From Ichthyophis bannanicus (Eukaryota > Chordata > Amphibia > Gymnophiona > Ichthyophiidae): a stretch of DNA of 64,000 nt. The translations under genes and the position numbers were made by a program. Positions 33,109-43,339 of this stretch are shown piece after piece (the stretch's first letter is position 1; every line of letters begins with the position of its first letter). The stretch spans positions 247,770,869 to 247,834,868 of the forward strand of contig CM066035.1 in assembly GCA_033557465.1 (NCBI GenBank), read 5' to 3'. A model generated the notes under the pieces. It had not been told where the DNA came from. It made no database searches and saw only the letters and a program-made list of their open reading frames with translations.

Positions 33109-33455
33109 ATTTCCCCAGCTTTCAAAGAAAGCCTTTGGGAATGCAGCGCACCTGCGCGGTCCCCTTCCTGCCCAAGGGTGCCATCTTGCTCAGTCTTTCT
33201 TTTTCCATGGAGCCCAACGGACGTGAGTTCGTGTCACCCGGGAAAAGTTGATTGTTTTCTGCGATTTTCGCTTTTTCTTCTCCAGTTCGACGCCGGTTCC
33301 CCTTCCCGCCTGGGCTCAGTACACCGGTATCGAGTCCGGAGTTTCTTTTTTGTTTTTTTGTCCTTTGTGACTAGCGTTCACAGCTTTTTTATCATTTTCA
33401 CTGGCAGCCCGGTCTTTTGACCTTGTTAGGGGTCCTTTCCCCCCCCCCCCCCCCC

Positions 33456-35130
33456 ATGGCTGCCAGCGGGTTCAAAAAATGTGATCGGTGTAAGAAACCT
33501 ATGTGCCTCACCAATACACATGACTGCTGCCTCCGATGCCTCGGGCCAGACCATGACCCGCTGGTCTGTGGCCCGTGCGGCAAAATGTCATCGAAGGCAC
33601 TTCAGAACCATCAGCATCAGCGAGAGAGAATTTTTTCAGAGTCCGCGTCCGACCGGGCCCGTACTTCGTCAGAGGCCTCGACATCTCGGGAGTCTGACCC
33701 CGAGCGCCGTTGTGGTTCCTCTGAGAGGGGGTCTCCCACCAGGGAGCACAAAAGAAAGAAGAAGCACGTGTGGGCGGCATCGGTGGAGGCCCCTGGGTCC
33801 TCGAGGGCCAGGTCGCGTAGCCCTGACCGCTGCCCCGAGCTCTCGGAGTCGGAGAGGCCATCCAAGCTACCTTGCATAGAGCCAGAGTTCCCGAGTCATG
33901 TAAGTTCTGTTGTCCTCGTGGACTCTTCTCCGGGAGAACAGACGTCCATCGGGGCCCGAGTCGGCGGCTGCTGAGTCTCCTGAGCTTGGACTCAGGCTGA
34001 CGGCCTTGAAGAGCAGCTTGGCTGCCTTCATTGAACAGCAGCGGGTACTGATCACTGGTCTGACCGGTGCATCTGCCCCGACCACCGGGACCTCGACGTC
34101 TAAGTCGACCCCAGAGACCGAGCTGATCCTCGAGTCCATTAAGTCTCGAGTCGATCCTCGGTCAAGATCCCCCTCGACCTCCCGTGCGGGGCCGAGGTCG
34201 TCGATGCCGGTGCCCTCAGTGTCGGGGTGGGTGGCACCGAGGCCCAGACGGCCGGAGCCTCTCGACGACTCCTCGGAGGAGTCGGCGTGGGAGACGGAGG
34301 ACGAGGAGTCTCCTGACACCTTCCGGACCAGGTGCGTCTCATTGGACTCACCGGAGTCCAAGCCTCGGAGAAGGTCCCCCCCCCCCCGGAGGATACCCGG
34401 TTCTCGGACTTCATGAGGGACATGGCCAAGGCTTTGGCATTCCCTGTGGATGCCAAGGAGGAGCCTCGAGCCGAGGAGCTCGATGCCCTCCAGTATGATT
34501 TTCCTCCGAAGGAAGCTTTTACTGTACCGGTTCCTCCGATGCTGGAATAGCTGCTCTTTCGTATGTGGGAGGCACCAGACTCGGCACCAGTTCTGAGCAA
34601 ACGGGTCGATTCCATTTATCGGTTCCGTAAGAGCCCTGGGTTCCAAAAGGCGCAGCTACCGTACAATTCCATGGTTGTGGAATCGGCCATGCACAGCCTG
34701 AAGAGTCAGAAGATGCACTCCTCGGTGCGCCCCCCGGACGGGAGGCCCAGAACCTGGATGCCCTCGGTAGAAAGTGCTTCCAGGGCTCTATGCTATCTTG
34801 CCGTGTCCAGACTTACCAGCTGTCCAGTAGGAGCGAGCACGAATCCATGTGCAGATAATAAACCCAGTACAAACCGTGGATTGCAAAGGTAGAATAGGTA
34901 TATTTTATTTTATTTCATTGCTCAACTTCAGCCATTGCAATCCACGGTTTGTACCAGACTTACCAGCTGTACATGGGCATGTACTTATGGGACCTGGCAA
35001 AGGAGATTGCCAGATTCTCAGCTGGCCTCTCCGAGGAACCTTTGCAGAGGTTCAAGACCTTGTCTACAGAGATCCAAGAGTGCTCGAAGTTCATCTCTCG
35101 AGCAGCCTATGATGGCTTCGAGGCTTCGAC
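33456..35130 (+). pseudogene. Gag of DIRS A4, broken
   Basis: ATG at 33456 follows a run of 17 C (33439-33455). MAASGFKKCDRC begins the Cys/His domain (CDRC, THDCCLRCLG, CGPC..KMS). A stop comes at 33974. The Ser/Thr/Pro-rich linker continues in another frame (33910-34416). The second domain is at 34332-34550 (FMRDMAKALAFPVDAKEEPR, EELDALQYDFPP) with a TAG at 34548-34550 inside VPPMLE*LLF. The third is YQLYMGMYLWDLAKEIARFS at 34960. A second long C run interrupts at about 34377-34388. Length instability of the C runs could explain some frame changes. Confidence 0.78.
34824..34953. repeat. 130-bp insertion with 17-bp duplication and internal inverted repeat
   Basis: CCAGACTTACCAGCTGT is present at 34807-34823 and again at 34954-34970, so 130 bases were inserted into the Gag of A4. 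Inside, the 20-base arms 34867-34886 (GTACAAACCGTGGATTGCAA) and 34935-34954 are perfect reverse complements around an AT-rich loop of 48 bases. Not a family I know. Confidence 0.75.
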
Positions 35131-35751
35131 CAGAGACAATATCTCAGATTTGTTGTGGGAGGAAACCATTTTCAGTACAGGGTACTTCCCTTTGGCCTAA
35201 CCTCTGCCCCCAGGGTTTTCACCAAATGCCTGGCGGTGGTGGCGGCTTATGTCAGGAATCAGGGAATTTTTGTCTTCCCATACCTGGATGACTGGCTCAT
35301 CAGGGGCTAGTCTCTCTAGAAGGCCTGACAAGCCACTCTTTGCACTGTCTCTCTTCTTCAGCATCTGGGCTTTGTCATAAACTACGCAAAGTCCACTTTG
35401 CTCCCCTCTCAGAACCTAGAGTTTATAGGGGCAAGATTGGACACACTTCAGGCAAGGGCTTACTTGCCCGAGGACAGGGCCCACAGGCTGATGGACTTGA
35501 CCAACCAGTTCCAAAACAATTCTCATGTTTCCGCCAGGCACTACCTGCGGCTCCTGGGCCACATGGCATCCACTGTACATGTGACTCCGAATGCCCGTCT
35601 GCACATGAGGGCTGCTCAGTGGTGCCTCAGAGCTCAGTGGACGCAGGCCACAGGCGACCTCTGAGACAGAGTAAAGGTGTCCAAACTGCTTTTGGACTCC
35701 TTACAGTGGTGGCTACATTTCCCAAACCTTCTCAGGAGGATACCTTTTCAG
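35131..35751 (+). pseudogene. Reverse transcriptase fragment of DIRS A4
   Basis: Starts at RQYLRFVVGG after the internal deletion, so motif A is missing. It continues YRVLPFGLTSAPRVFTKCLA, FPYLDDWLIRG (motif C intact), then a stop, then LEFIGARLDTLQARAYLPED and LRLLGHMASTVHVTPNA (35398-35664). CR1 interrupts at 35752 in the segment linking to RNase H. Confidence 0.8.
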
Positions 35752-35807
35752 AGACAAACGACGAAACTTGGAAACAGCACAAGTACTGGTAAGTCAAATG
35801 CAAGGCA

Positions 35808-37601
35808 TTGATAAGGCAGGCAAAGGGAAAATTTGAGAAGAAGCTTGCTGCGGAAGCAAAAACGCGAAGTAAAGACCTTTTCAAGTACATTCGTAGCAAA
35901 AAACCTGTGAGAGAGTCAGTTGGTCCATTAGATGATAAAGGGGTTAAAGGAGAACTAAGAGGCGACAAGGCGATAGCGGAGAGATTGAATGAATTCTTTG
36001 CTTCAGTCTTTACTGAGGAAGATGTAGGGATGTTACCCATGACTGAAGTGGTATTTAAAGGTGCGGAAGAATTGAAGGAAATATCGATACATCGGGAAGA
36101 TGTATTACAACTATTACATAAACTGAAGAGTAGCAAATCACCTGGGCTGGATGGTATACATCCAAGGGTGTTGAAAGAACTGAAATATGAGATTGCAGAC
36201 CTGCTATTAGTAATCTGTGAACTATCATTAAAATCATCTCTAATACCTGAAGATTGGAGGATCGCCAATGTAACACCAATTTTTAAAAAGGGTTCGAGGG
36301 GTGATCCGGGAAACTACAGACCGGTGAGCCTGACATCAGTACCGGGAAAAATGGTAGAAACCATCATAAAGAATAAAATTACTCAGCATGTAGATAGTCA
36401 TGACCTAATGGGAAACAGCCAACATGGCTTTAAACAAGGAAGATCTTGTTTTACTAATCTGTTATGTTTTTTTGAAGGAGTGCATAATCAGGTGGAAAAA
36501 GGTGAGTCGGTTGATATTGTGTATCTGGACTTTCAGAAAGCCTTTGACAAGGTCCCTCATCAGAGACTTTTGGCAAAACTAAAGAGTCATGGGATAGGAG
36601 GCAGTGTACTATTGTGGATCAGGAACTGGTTAAAAGATAGAAAGCAGAGGGTAGGGCTAAATGGCCAATTTTCCCAATGGAGAAAAGTGAATAGTGGTGT
36701 ACCCCAGGGATCTGTGCTGGGTCCGCTGCTTTTTGACATATTCATAAATGACCTGGAAAGTGGAATAACGAGTGAGGTTATCAAATTTGCAAATGACACA
36801 AAACTATTTAAAGTTGTTAAAACCCAAGAGGATTGTGGAAAATTGCAAGAGGATCTTGATAAATTGGAAGACTGGGCATCAAAATGGCAGATGAAATTTA
36901 ATGTGGACAAGTGCAAGGTTATGCACCTAGGGAAGAACAACCCAAACTATGGTTACACGATGCAAGGTTCCACATTAGGAACCACCACCCAGGAAAAAGA
37001 TTTAGGCGTCATTGTGGATAACATGTTAAAACCCTCGGCCCAGTGTGCAGCAGCGGCCAAGAGAGCAAATAGAATGCTAGGTATCATAAGGAAAGGAATG
37101 GAAAATAAAACAAAGGATATTATAATACCTCTATATCGTTCCCTGGTGAGACCGCACCTTGAATATTGTGTGCAATTCTGGTCGCCGTATCTTAAAAAGG
37201 ATATAGCGATTTTAGAAAAGGTTCAGAGAAGACCCACCAAAATGGTAAAAGGGATGGAAGGATACTCCTATGAAGAAAGGCTAAAAAGGTTAGGGCTCTT
37301 TAACCTGGAAAAGAGACGGCTGAGGGGTGATATGATAGAAGTCTATAAATTAATGAAAGGAGTGGAACGGGTAAACGTAGATCGATTGTTTACCTTATCA
37401 GAATATAGAAAGACTAGGGGACATGCAATGAAGCTACAGGGTAAACTATTTAAGACTAATAAAAGAAAATATTTTTTCACTCAACGTGTAATCAAACTCT
37501 GGAATTTGTTACCGGAGGATGTAGTAAAGGCTGTTAGTGTAGATGGGTTTAAAAAAGGTTTGGACAAGTTCCTGGAGGAAAGATCCATAAACCATTATTA
37601 A
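35808..37601 (+). CDS. CR1 ORF2 reverse transcriptase, 5' truncated
   Basis: A 597-codon open frame without any stop. It holds SPGLDGIHPRVLKELK, IPEDWRIANVTPIFKKGSR, NYRPVSLTSVPGKMVE, QHGFKQGRSCFTNLL, VYLDFQKAFDKVPH (motif A), SGVPQGSVLGPLLF, motif C, then the CR1 C terminus (LVRPHLEYCVQFWSPYLKKD, YEERLKRLGLFNLEKRRLRG, FFTQRVIKLWNLLPEDVV). Motif C reads FANDTKLF where CR1 has FADDTKL, so the first catalytic Asp is Asn. The endonuclease is absent. The first ATG is not the native start; coding similarity begins slightly upstream. Confidence 0.88.
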   Translation: MIRQAKGKFEKKLAAEAKTRSKDLFKYIRSKKPVRESVGPLDDKGVKGELRGDKAIAERLNEFFASVFTEEDVGMLPMTEVVFKGAEELKEISIHREDVLQLLHKLKSSKSPGLDGIHPRVLKELKYEIADLLLVICELSLKSSLIPEDWRIANVTPIFKKGSRGDPGNYRPVSLTSVPGKMVETIIKNKITQHVDSHDLMGNSQHGFKQGRSCFTNLLCFFEGVHNQVEKGESVDIVYLDFQKAFDKVPHQRLLAKLKSHGIGGSVLLWIRNWLKDRKQRVGLNGQFSQWRKVNSGVPQGSVLGPLLFDIFINDLESGITSEVIKFANDTKLFKVVKTQEDCGKLQEDLDKLEDWASKWQMKFNVDKCKVMHLGKNNPNYGYTMQGSTLGTTTQEKDLGVIVDNMLKPSAQCAAAAKRANRMLGIIRKGMENKTKDIIIPLYRSLVRPHLEYCVQFWSPYLKKDIAILEKVQRRPTKMVKGMEGYSYEERLKRLGLFNLEKRRLRGDMIEVYKLMKGVERVNVDRLFTLSEYRKTRGHAMKLQGKLFKTNKRKYFFTQRVIKLWNLLPEDVVKAVSVDGFKKGLDKFLEERSINHY

Positions 37602-37685
37602 GAAGGGACCCAGGATATCAATGCTTGAACCAATACAAGCATTGTGGAACCTGTGTCCCTTGGGGAAACTGCTAGGTACATATGA

Positions 37686-38412
37686 ACTCCGCGGCAAGAA
37701 TACTTACCGGAACACCTAGAGCGGAGCACATAACTCCAGTACTAATCAACCTACACTGGCTGCCTTTACAAGTTAGGATTGTCTATAAAGCCCTCGTTCT
37801 AACCTTCAAGGCCTCAAGAAATCAGCCCACCACCCCACTTACCAAGCTTATCCAACCTATACCACCAAACAGGTTCAGACGCTCGTCATGCTTGAACAAA
37901 CTAGAAGTGCCTAAAGCAATCACAAAATGTTCGAAGACAACATCCAATAGAGCCTTTTCTCTATTTGCACCAGGAGCGTGGAACTCCCTCCCCCCAGATA
38001 TTCGTTCTATTACTAATATCATCTCGTTCAGAAAGGCTATCAAGCACCATTTATTCCTAAAATACTATCCCAATCTCATCCCCCCAGCCAACCCCGACTC
38101 AATTCACGCCCTCACCAAGATACACATTCAACACAACCGCAACTTCAAAAACCGTTAGCCTGACACTCCTCCTATTACCTATCCACTCTTCACATTACAA
38201 CCCCTAACCATGCCCTTCATATGATCTTTAATCCTCTACTTCCATAACCATGTACATAGTTTTATTCCCCTGTTATCCAAGTTTATATCCCTTGTTTTAT
38301 TGTAAACTCAATGTAATTTCTACATTGTTGTACATTCTGTTCCAATGTAAACCGCACTGATTGTAATAGCGCGGTATATAAGAGATGCAAATAAATAAAT
38401 AAATAAATAAAG
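37686..38412 (+). mobile_element. LINE B'' 3' fragment inserted in the CR1 3' UTR
   Basis: TATGA at 37681-37685 and 38413-38417 flanks it. It encodes an ORF2 C terminus (SAARILTGTPRAEHITPVLI, NRAFSLFAPGAWNSLPPDIR; open at 37682-38158) and ends TAAACCGCACTGATTGTAAT, GGTATATAAG and (AAAT)n. Same 3' end as LINE B and B'. Confidence 0.87.
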
Positions 38413-38502
38413 TATGACCTAGATTGGCCACTGTTGGAAACAGAATACTGGACTTGATGGACCTTGGTCTGACCCAGTATGGCATATCTTATGATCTTAT
38501 GA

Positions 38503-39575
38503 GGCTCCAGCACACACAAGGATGCTGACGACCGATGCTTCCTTAAAGGGCTGGGGGGGCACATTGCCAGGGCATGTGCACTCAAGGCTTGTGGTCTCCT
38601 CGGGAGGTCATGCAGCAAATCAATCTTCTGGAGCTGCGAGCAATCTGCTTATCTCTGCAAACATTTTCTCATGCCCTCTCTCACCAATCTGTCCTAGTTC
38701 AGATGGACAATCAAGTGGCAATGTTCTACATGAACAAACAAGGGCGCACGGGATCCAGGCTCCTATGTCAGGAAGCACTGGATCTCTTCTCCTTTGCAGT
38801 CAAACAGGGTATGTTTCTCAAGGCAGTTTACCTACCTGGTGAGGAGAATTTCCTGGCAGACAAGCTAAGCAGGATTCTCCAGCCTCACGAATGGCAGTTG
38901 AATCCACTGGTGGTTCAGCGGATCTTCCTCCACTGGGGGCTTCCATCCATCGATCTCTTTGCCAGTCCACTGAACCGTCAGCTGCCCAGGTTCTGCTCCA
39001 GACAGCTGCATCCCCTGAGGATGGCAGCAGAAGCTTTTCTGATCTCATGGTCTATGGGCCTCCTGTATACGTTTCCTCCCACACCCCTGGTGGCCCGAAC
39101 TCTGTGTAAGATTCTCCGGGACAAGGCCTCGGTGATTCTGGTAGCAACACGATCTCCTCTCTCAAGAGCAGGGTTCCCTTCTGCACCCCAATCTCAGGTC
39201 CCTCAATCTGATGGCCTGGCTGCTGTAAGGGTAGTGCTAGCTCCCTTACGTCTGCCTAAAGAAGTTGAAGAGGTGATATTGGCCTCTAGGAGGCAGTCCA
39301 CAAGAAAGTCCTATGCCCTCAAGTGGCATAGGTTTACAGTGTGGTATGCTCAGCACAATGGAGATCCTTTCTCTTGCCTTGTGCCAGTAGTACTGCAGTA
39401 TTTACTTCACCTTTCAGACCTAGGCCTTAAGTCTAACTCTGTTCAGGTCCACCTCAGTGCTTTGTCAGCACACCACTCACCGGTGGAAGGACAGTCTGTC
39501 GGTTCACCCCTTGGTGTCCAAATTTCTCAGAGGTCTGCTTCTACTCAAGCCTCCGGTTCGTCCACCGGCGACTGA
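38503..39575 (+). pseudogene. RNase H of DIRS A4, in-frame with recombinase N terminus
   Basis: RNase H starts LTTDASLKGWG (38527), with a frame change near 38570, then ELRAICLSLQTF, QMDNQVAMFYMNKQG and LADKLSRILQPHEWQL. The tail DLFASPLNRQLPRFCSRQ and LLYTFPPTPLVARTL follows. At about 39150 a deletion of roughly 70 bases, compared with A1, removes part of the overlap zone and puts this frame directly into the recombinase N-terminal region (VPQSDGLAAVRVVLAPL, RRQSTRKSYALKWHRF). It runs to 39575, though similarity to the recombinase in this frame ends near 39500. Confidence 0.8.
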
Positions 39576-40239
39576 GTGGGATTTGAACGTGGTCTTGCAG
39601 CAACTTACTCGTCCACCGTTTGAGCCGATGGCTACTTGCCATTTGCGCTTCCTCTCTCGGAAAGCGCTCTTCCTGGTGGCTCTTACTTCGGCCATATGTG
39701 TGAGTGAGCTACAAGCTCTGCTTTCTGATAGACCGTACACACTGTTCTGTAGGAACAGGGTGGTCCTACGGACCCATCCCAAGTTCCTCCCTAAAGTGGT
39801 CTCCACTTTCCACCTCAATCAGGAGGTGGTTCTTCCAACCTTCTTTCCCAGGCTGCATGCCAGCCGGGCTGAGACAGTCTTGCATACCCTGGATTGTAAG
39901 AGGGCATTGTCCTTTTACATAGAACGTATGCAGGGGCATCGAAGAGCTGCTCAGCTCTTCGTCTCCTTTGACCCTAATAAGATGGGGTTACCTGTCTCCA
40001 AGCGTACGTTCTCCACTTGGGTAGCAGATTGTATCGCCTGGGCGTATAGGGCAGTCGACCTCCCCTTGCAGGGTCAAGTCACAGCCCACCGTGTCAGGGA
40101 GAAAGCCGCGTCAGTAGCTCATCTCTGCTCTGTTCCGTTGGCAGACATCTGTCGGGCCGCAACTTGGTCTTCAAGCCAGACTTTTGCAGCCCATTACTAC
40201 CTGGAGAGAGAGTCCCGGAGGGACATGATCTCATGCTAA
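39457..40239 (+). pseudogene. Tyrosine recombinase of DIRS A4, catalytic Arg lost
   Basis: Continues the recombinase after a frame change near 39490. FLVALTSAICVSELQALLSD replaces the RRVSEL box: the catalytic Arg is Cys and its neighbour Ile. The second box AHRVREKAASVAHLCS and the tyrosine box FAAHYYLERESRRD are present. The frame leaves the element at 40225 (RRD|MISC), where a family C gag sequence begins. Confidence 0.85.
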
Positions 40240-41342
40240 GAATGTGGGAAACACCTCTTACCACCTCTCCTCATTCTCGTAGGCTTGATACCATGTATCG
40301 AGTACCTCCTTGTCCTGTATTTCAAAAAACCCAGTTACCACACCACTCCATGGTAGTGGAATCAGCTATAAGAAAGATCAAGAGTGCAAAAAGACATGCA
40401 TCTAATCCGCCAGGATGTGAATGTAGGACTCTTGATGCCTTTGGGCATCGAACCTTCCAGGCCTCTATGCTTTCTGCCAGGATTAGTTCCTACATTTTAT
40501 ATATGGGAATGTTCCTTAAGGAGGTTACAGGAGATCTAGAGCTTATGAGCCTCTCCTTCCTGATGATAAGAGGAAAGATTATCTTACACTTGTCAAACAT
40601 GCCCAGGATGTTTCCAAGTTTGTTAATCATGCAGCTTTTGACTGCTTTGAGTGTATAAGCAGAACCTCTGCCATTCCATAGGTGCTCATAGGATTGCCTG
40701 GCTCCAGGCATCTGACTTAGAACTCTGGGTACAGGACAAACTGGAGAATATCCCTTGAATAGGCGAAAATCTCTTTGGCTAAAATTGGCAAGAGAAAGCT
40801 AATGAGCTGGATGCTGATAACACCACTTTGGATAGACTATCCAAGGATACAGCTGATCCTGCAAGGAGAAAATCCTATAAGAAACCATTCTTCTCTAAAA
40901 AGAAAAGGTTTTACCCCTCCTATACCCAGCAGGGGCATTCAACAGGTCAGTCTTCCTGAAAGGGACAGCAGCCACCAAAACAAAGAAAAACAAAGTCTGC
41001 TAAGCCTCAACCGGCCCAGCAGACTCAGCCTCCACAGGGGCTTTGACTCCTATCTAGAGAACTTGGCCTTCCTGGCCCTCAACAGGCCAGAGTCCTCCAC
41101 CATTCCAGGAAGGTTGTGTCATTTTGCCCCCATATGGGAGCAGATAACAGCAGAAGAATGGACTCTCTCCATTGTAAAGGAAGGGTACAAGCTTCATTTC
41201 CTCAACATGCCCCCTCCTACAGTTGTAAGACGGTTCAATTCTCAGACTTCACTCAAAAATCAGTTGGGTCAAGAGGTCAATTTACTTCTTGCCCACGGGG
41301 CAATAGAAGACATGCCCATTTCCCAACAGGGTACAGGGTTAT
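40224..41342 (+). mobile_element. DIRS family C fragment C1 (Gag end to RT start)
   Basis: Gag middle domain (LMLRMWETPLTTSPHSRRLD, MLSARISSYILYMGMFLKEV; open 40164-40658), broken C-terminal Gag, then the RT lead-in (LENLAFLALNRPESSTIPGR, WEQITAEEWTLSIVKEGYKL). It stops at QQGTGL where the left end of C2 begins. No termini of its own. Confidence 0.8.
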
Positions 41343-41726
41343 CTCCAGGAACAAGCAGGAATGTAGTCATCACATATGGGTATCGTCGGTACCGACGGAG
41401 CCTGCGCGGGAACACTCCCCAGCGTCCAATTAGAAAGCTTTTGGGAGCATCCCACAGCGCCTGTGTGCTGCCTTCCCGCCTTTCCCAACTGCTTCTCTCC
41501 AGTTCTTCTTTTTCCGCGGAGCCAGCAGGTCGTTGTTCCTGTCACTGCAGAAGAATTCATCTTTATTTCTTTCTTTTTTGTGGTCGCGTCTGTCTTCCTC
41601 AACGCTTTACCGGTACCGCCGTTTTTTTCTTCTTATTTTCTGTCTTTTAAAAAAAAATATATATAGTCTACTTTTTTCCAATTTTCTTCAGGTGCACGCG
41701 CCTTTTTGGGCCTACATTTTCTTATA

Positions 41727-43330
41727 ATGGAGAAACCTGCCAAGTGTGGCGTTACCATTTCCGTCACTGACACCCATGAATGGTGTCTAAAATGCTTAGG
41801 TCCTGACCACTCCATCACGGATTGTATGTCCTGTGCCATGATGTCTAAAAGAGGTCGGCAGAACCGAGCTGCTAAGCTCAGTACCCTGTTTCCCTCTGAT
41901 GCGGCTTCGGTGGCATCGACGTCTTCCAGGGCTTCCTCTTTCTCCCGTGGATCTCAGGTAACTAAACATAAGTCTAGCTAGTCCTCAAAGGGTAGATCTC
42001 CTTCTAAGCATCAAGATGCCTCTGGCGTTGCCCTTGAGGATTCTGCACCGGCGAAATTGCCCCGGCGGGAGGCTTTGGCTTCCAAAGCATTATCGGGGTT
42101 CCAGGATGTTCTCGAGGCCTCGACCTCGGCAGAACGTCTGGTGCCATGCTCTGGGGTACCGGCGGTCTTCTCCGGTACCGACATCCAGGCATCTGCAGCA
42201 TCGATAGACCAGAGATTCCTGGCTATTGAGCGTAGTCTGGCGGCTCTCCTTGCAGCATCGACGCCCTCGGAACCGCGAAAGACAATTCAGCCGGTACTGG
42301 CCCCGGCATCGGTACCGGTACCGATAGCATAGACATCGGCATTGGTGTCTGCTTTGCCAGTACCCAGTCATCCGATGCCCTCCGGTACCGATACCCCGGT
42401 ACCAATTACTCCAGTACCAACTTCGGTCGATACGGGTATCAGGCTCTTCAAGAGCATCCGGACAGATGGTACTTCGAGTCCTCAGAAGAATCTGAGGATT
42501 CTGATAGTTCTGTCGATGCAAGAATGCTTCTCCCAGAGGAGTCCTCCTCCCCTAAGCACAGGATGTCTCCTCCAGAGGATATTTCCTTCCAGGATTTTAT
42601 CAGGGAGGTGGCTCAGGGTCTGTCCATTACTGTGGCCCCTGAAACAGAGCCAAGGACCAAGGAGTTGGAAATTCTACAATATCCCAAAACTCCTAAGGAG
42701 GCAGCTACCTTGCCCATTCATGAGATTTTATATGATCTCATTATTAGGATGTGGGAGACACCTCTTACCACCTCCCTCATTCTCGCAGACTGGATACTAT
42801 GTATCGAGTCCCTCCTTGTCCTGGTTTCCAAAAGACTCAGCTTCCTCACCACTCTATTGTAGTGGAATCAGCTATGAGAAGGATCAAGAGTGCAAAAAGG
42901 CATGCCTCTAATCCTCCAGGATGTGAGTGCAGAACCCTGGATGCTTTTGAACGTCGTGTCTTCCAAGCTTCCATGCTTTCTGCCAGGATCAGTTCATGGG
43001 AATGTTCCTGAAGGAGGTCACAGATGATTTAGAAGCTTTAAGTCCTATTCTTCCTGAAGATAGAAGACAGGATTTCCTCACTTTGGTCAAACATGCCCAA
43101 GATGTTTCTAAATTTGCCAACCGTGCAGCCTTTGACTGCTTTGAGTGCATAAGCAGGACCTCTGCTATTGCCATAGGTGCACATAGAATTGCTTGGCTCC
43201 AGGCATCTGATCTAGAGCTCTGGGTACAAGACCAATTGGGAAACATCCCTTGTACTGGTGAGAACCTGTTTGGTAGAGATTGGCAGGAAAAAGCCAATGA
43301 GATGGATGCTGAAAATTCCACCTTGGATAG
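41727..43330 (+). pseudogene. Gag of DIRS C2, broken
   Basis: MEKPAKCGVTISVTDTHEWC starts the Cys/His domain; the first CxxC pair is reduced (KCGV), the rest is present (THEWCLKCLG, CMSC). In-frame stops occur at 41979-41981 and 42330-42332. The linker is rich in GGTACC words. The second domain is at 42524-42770 (FIREVAQGLSITVAPETEPR, ELEILQYPKTPKEAATLPIH). The third is at 42996-43330 (MGMFLKEVTDDLEALSPILP, LELWVQDQLGNIPCTGENLF). Confidence 0.75.
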
Positions 43331-43339
43331 TTATCCAAG

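Larger units (their letters stand above)
35752..38502 (+). mobile_element. CR1 LINE inserted in A4, with a nested LINE
   Basis: 5'-truncated CR1 element. The ORF is at 35808-37601 and its 3' UTR runs to about 37685. LINE B'' (37686-38412) interrupts, then the CR1 3' end resumes (ATTGGCCACTGTTGGAAACA, GGTCTGACCCAGTATGGC, CTTATGATCTTATG). A4 sequence continues on both sides (..ATACCTTTTCAG / GGCTCCAGCACACAC..). Confidence 0.87.
30997..40225 (+). mobile_element. DIRS family A element A4, split by LINEs
   Basis: The left ITR is at 30997-31069 and 33109-33196, Gag from 33456, RT to 35751, RNase H from 38503 and recombinase to 40225. Two LINE insertions (31070-33108, 35752-38502) and one 130-bp insertion (34824-34953) have entered it. 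Without them it is about 4.3 kb. An internal deletion joins Gag (FEAST) to RT (RQYLRF) at about 35130. At 40224 it passes into a family C gag region, so the right end is missing. Confidence 0.85.

Noticed and set aside
35808..37601. Host gene for a reverse-transcriptase-like protein
   Set aside because: It has a CR1 3' end, is 5'-truncated, interrupts a DIRS element and carries an altered catalytic box.
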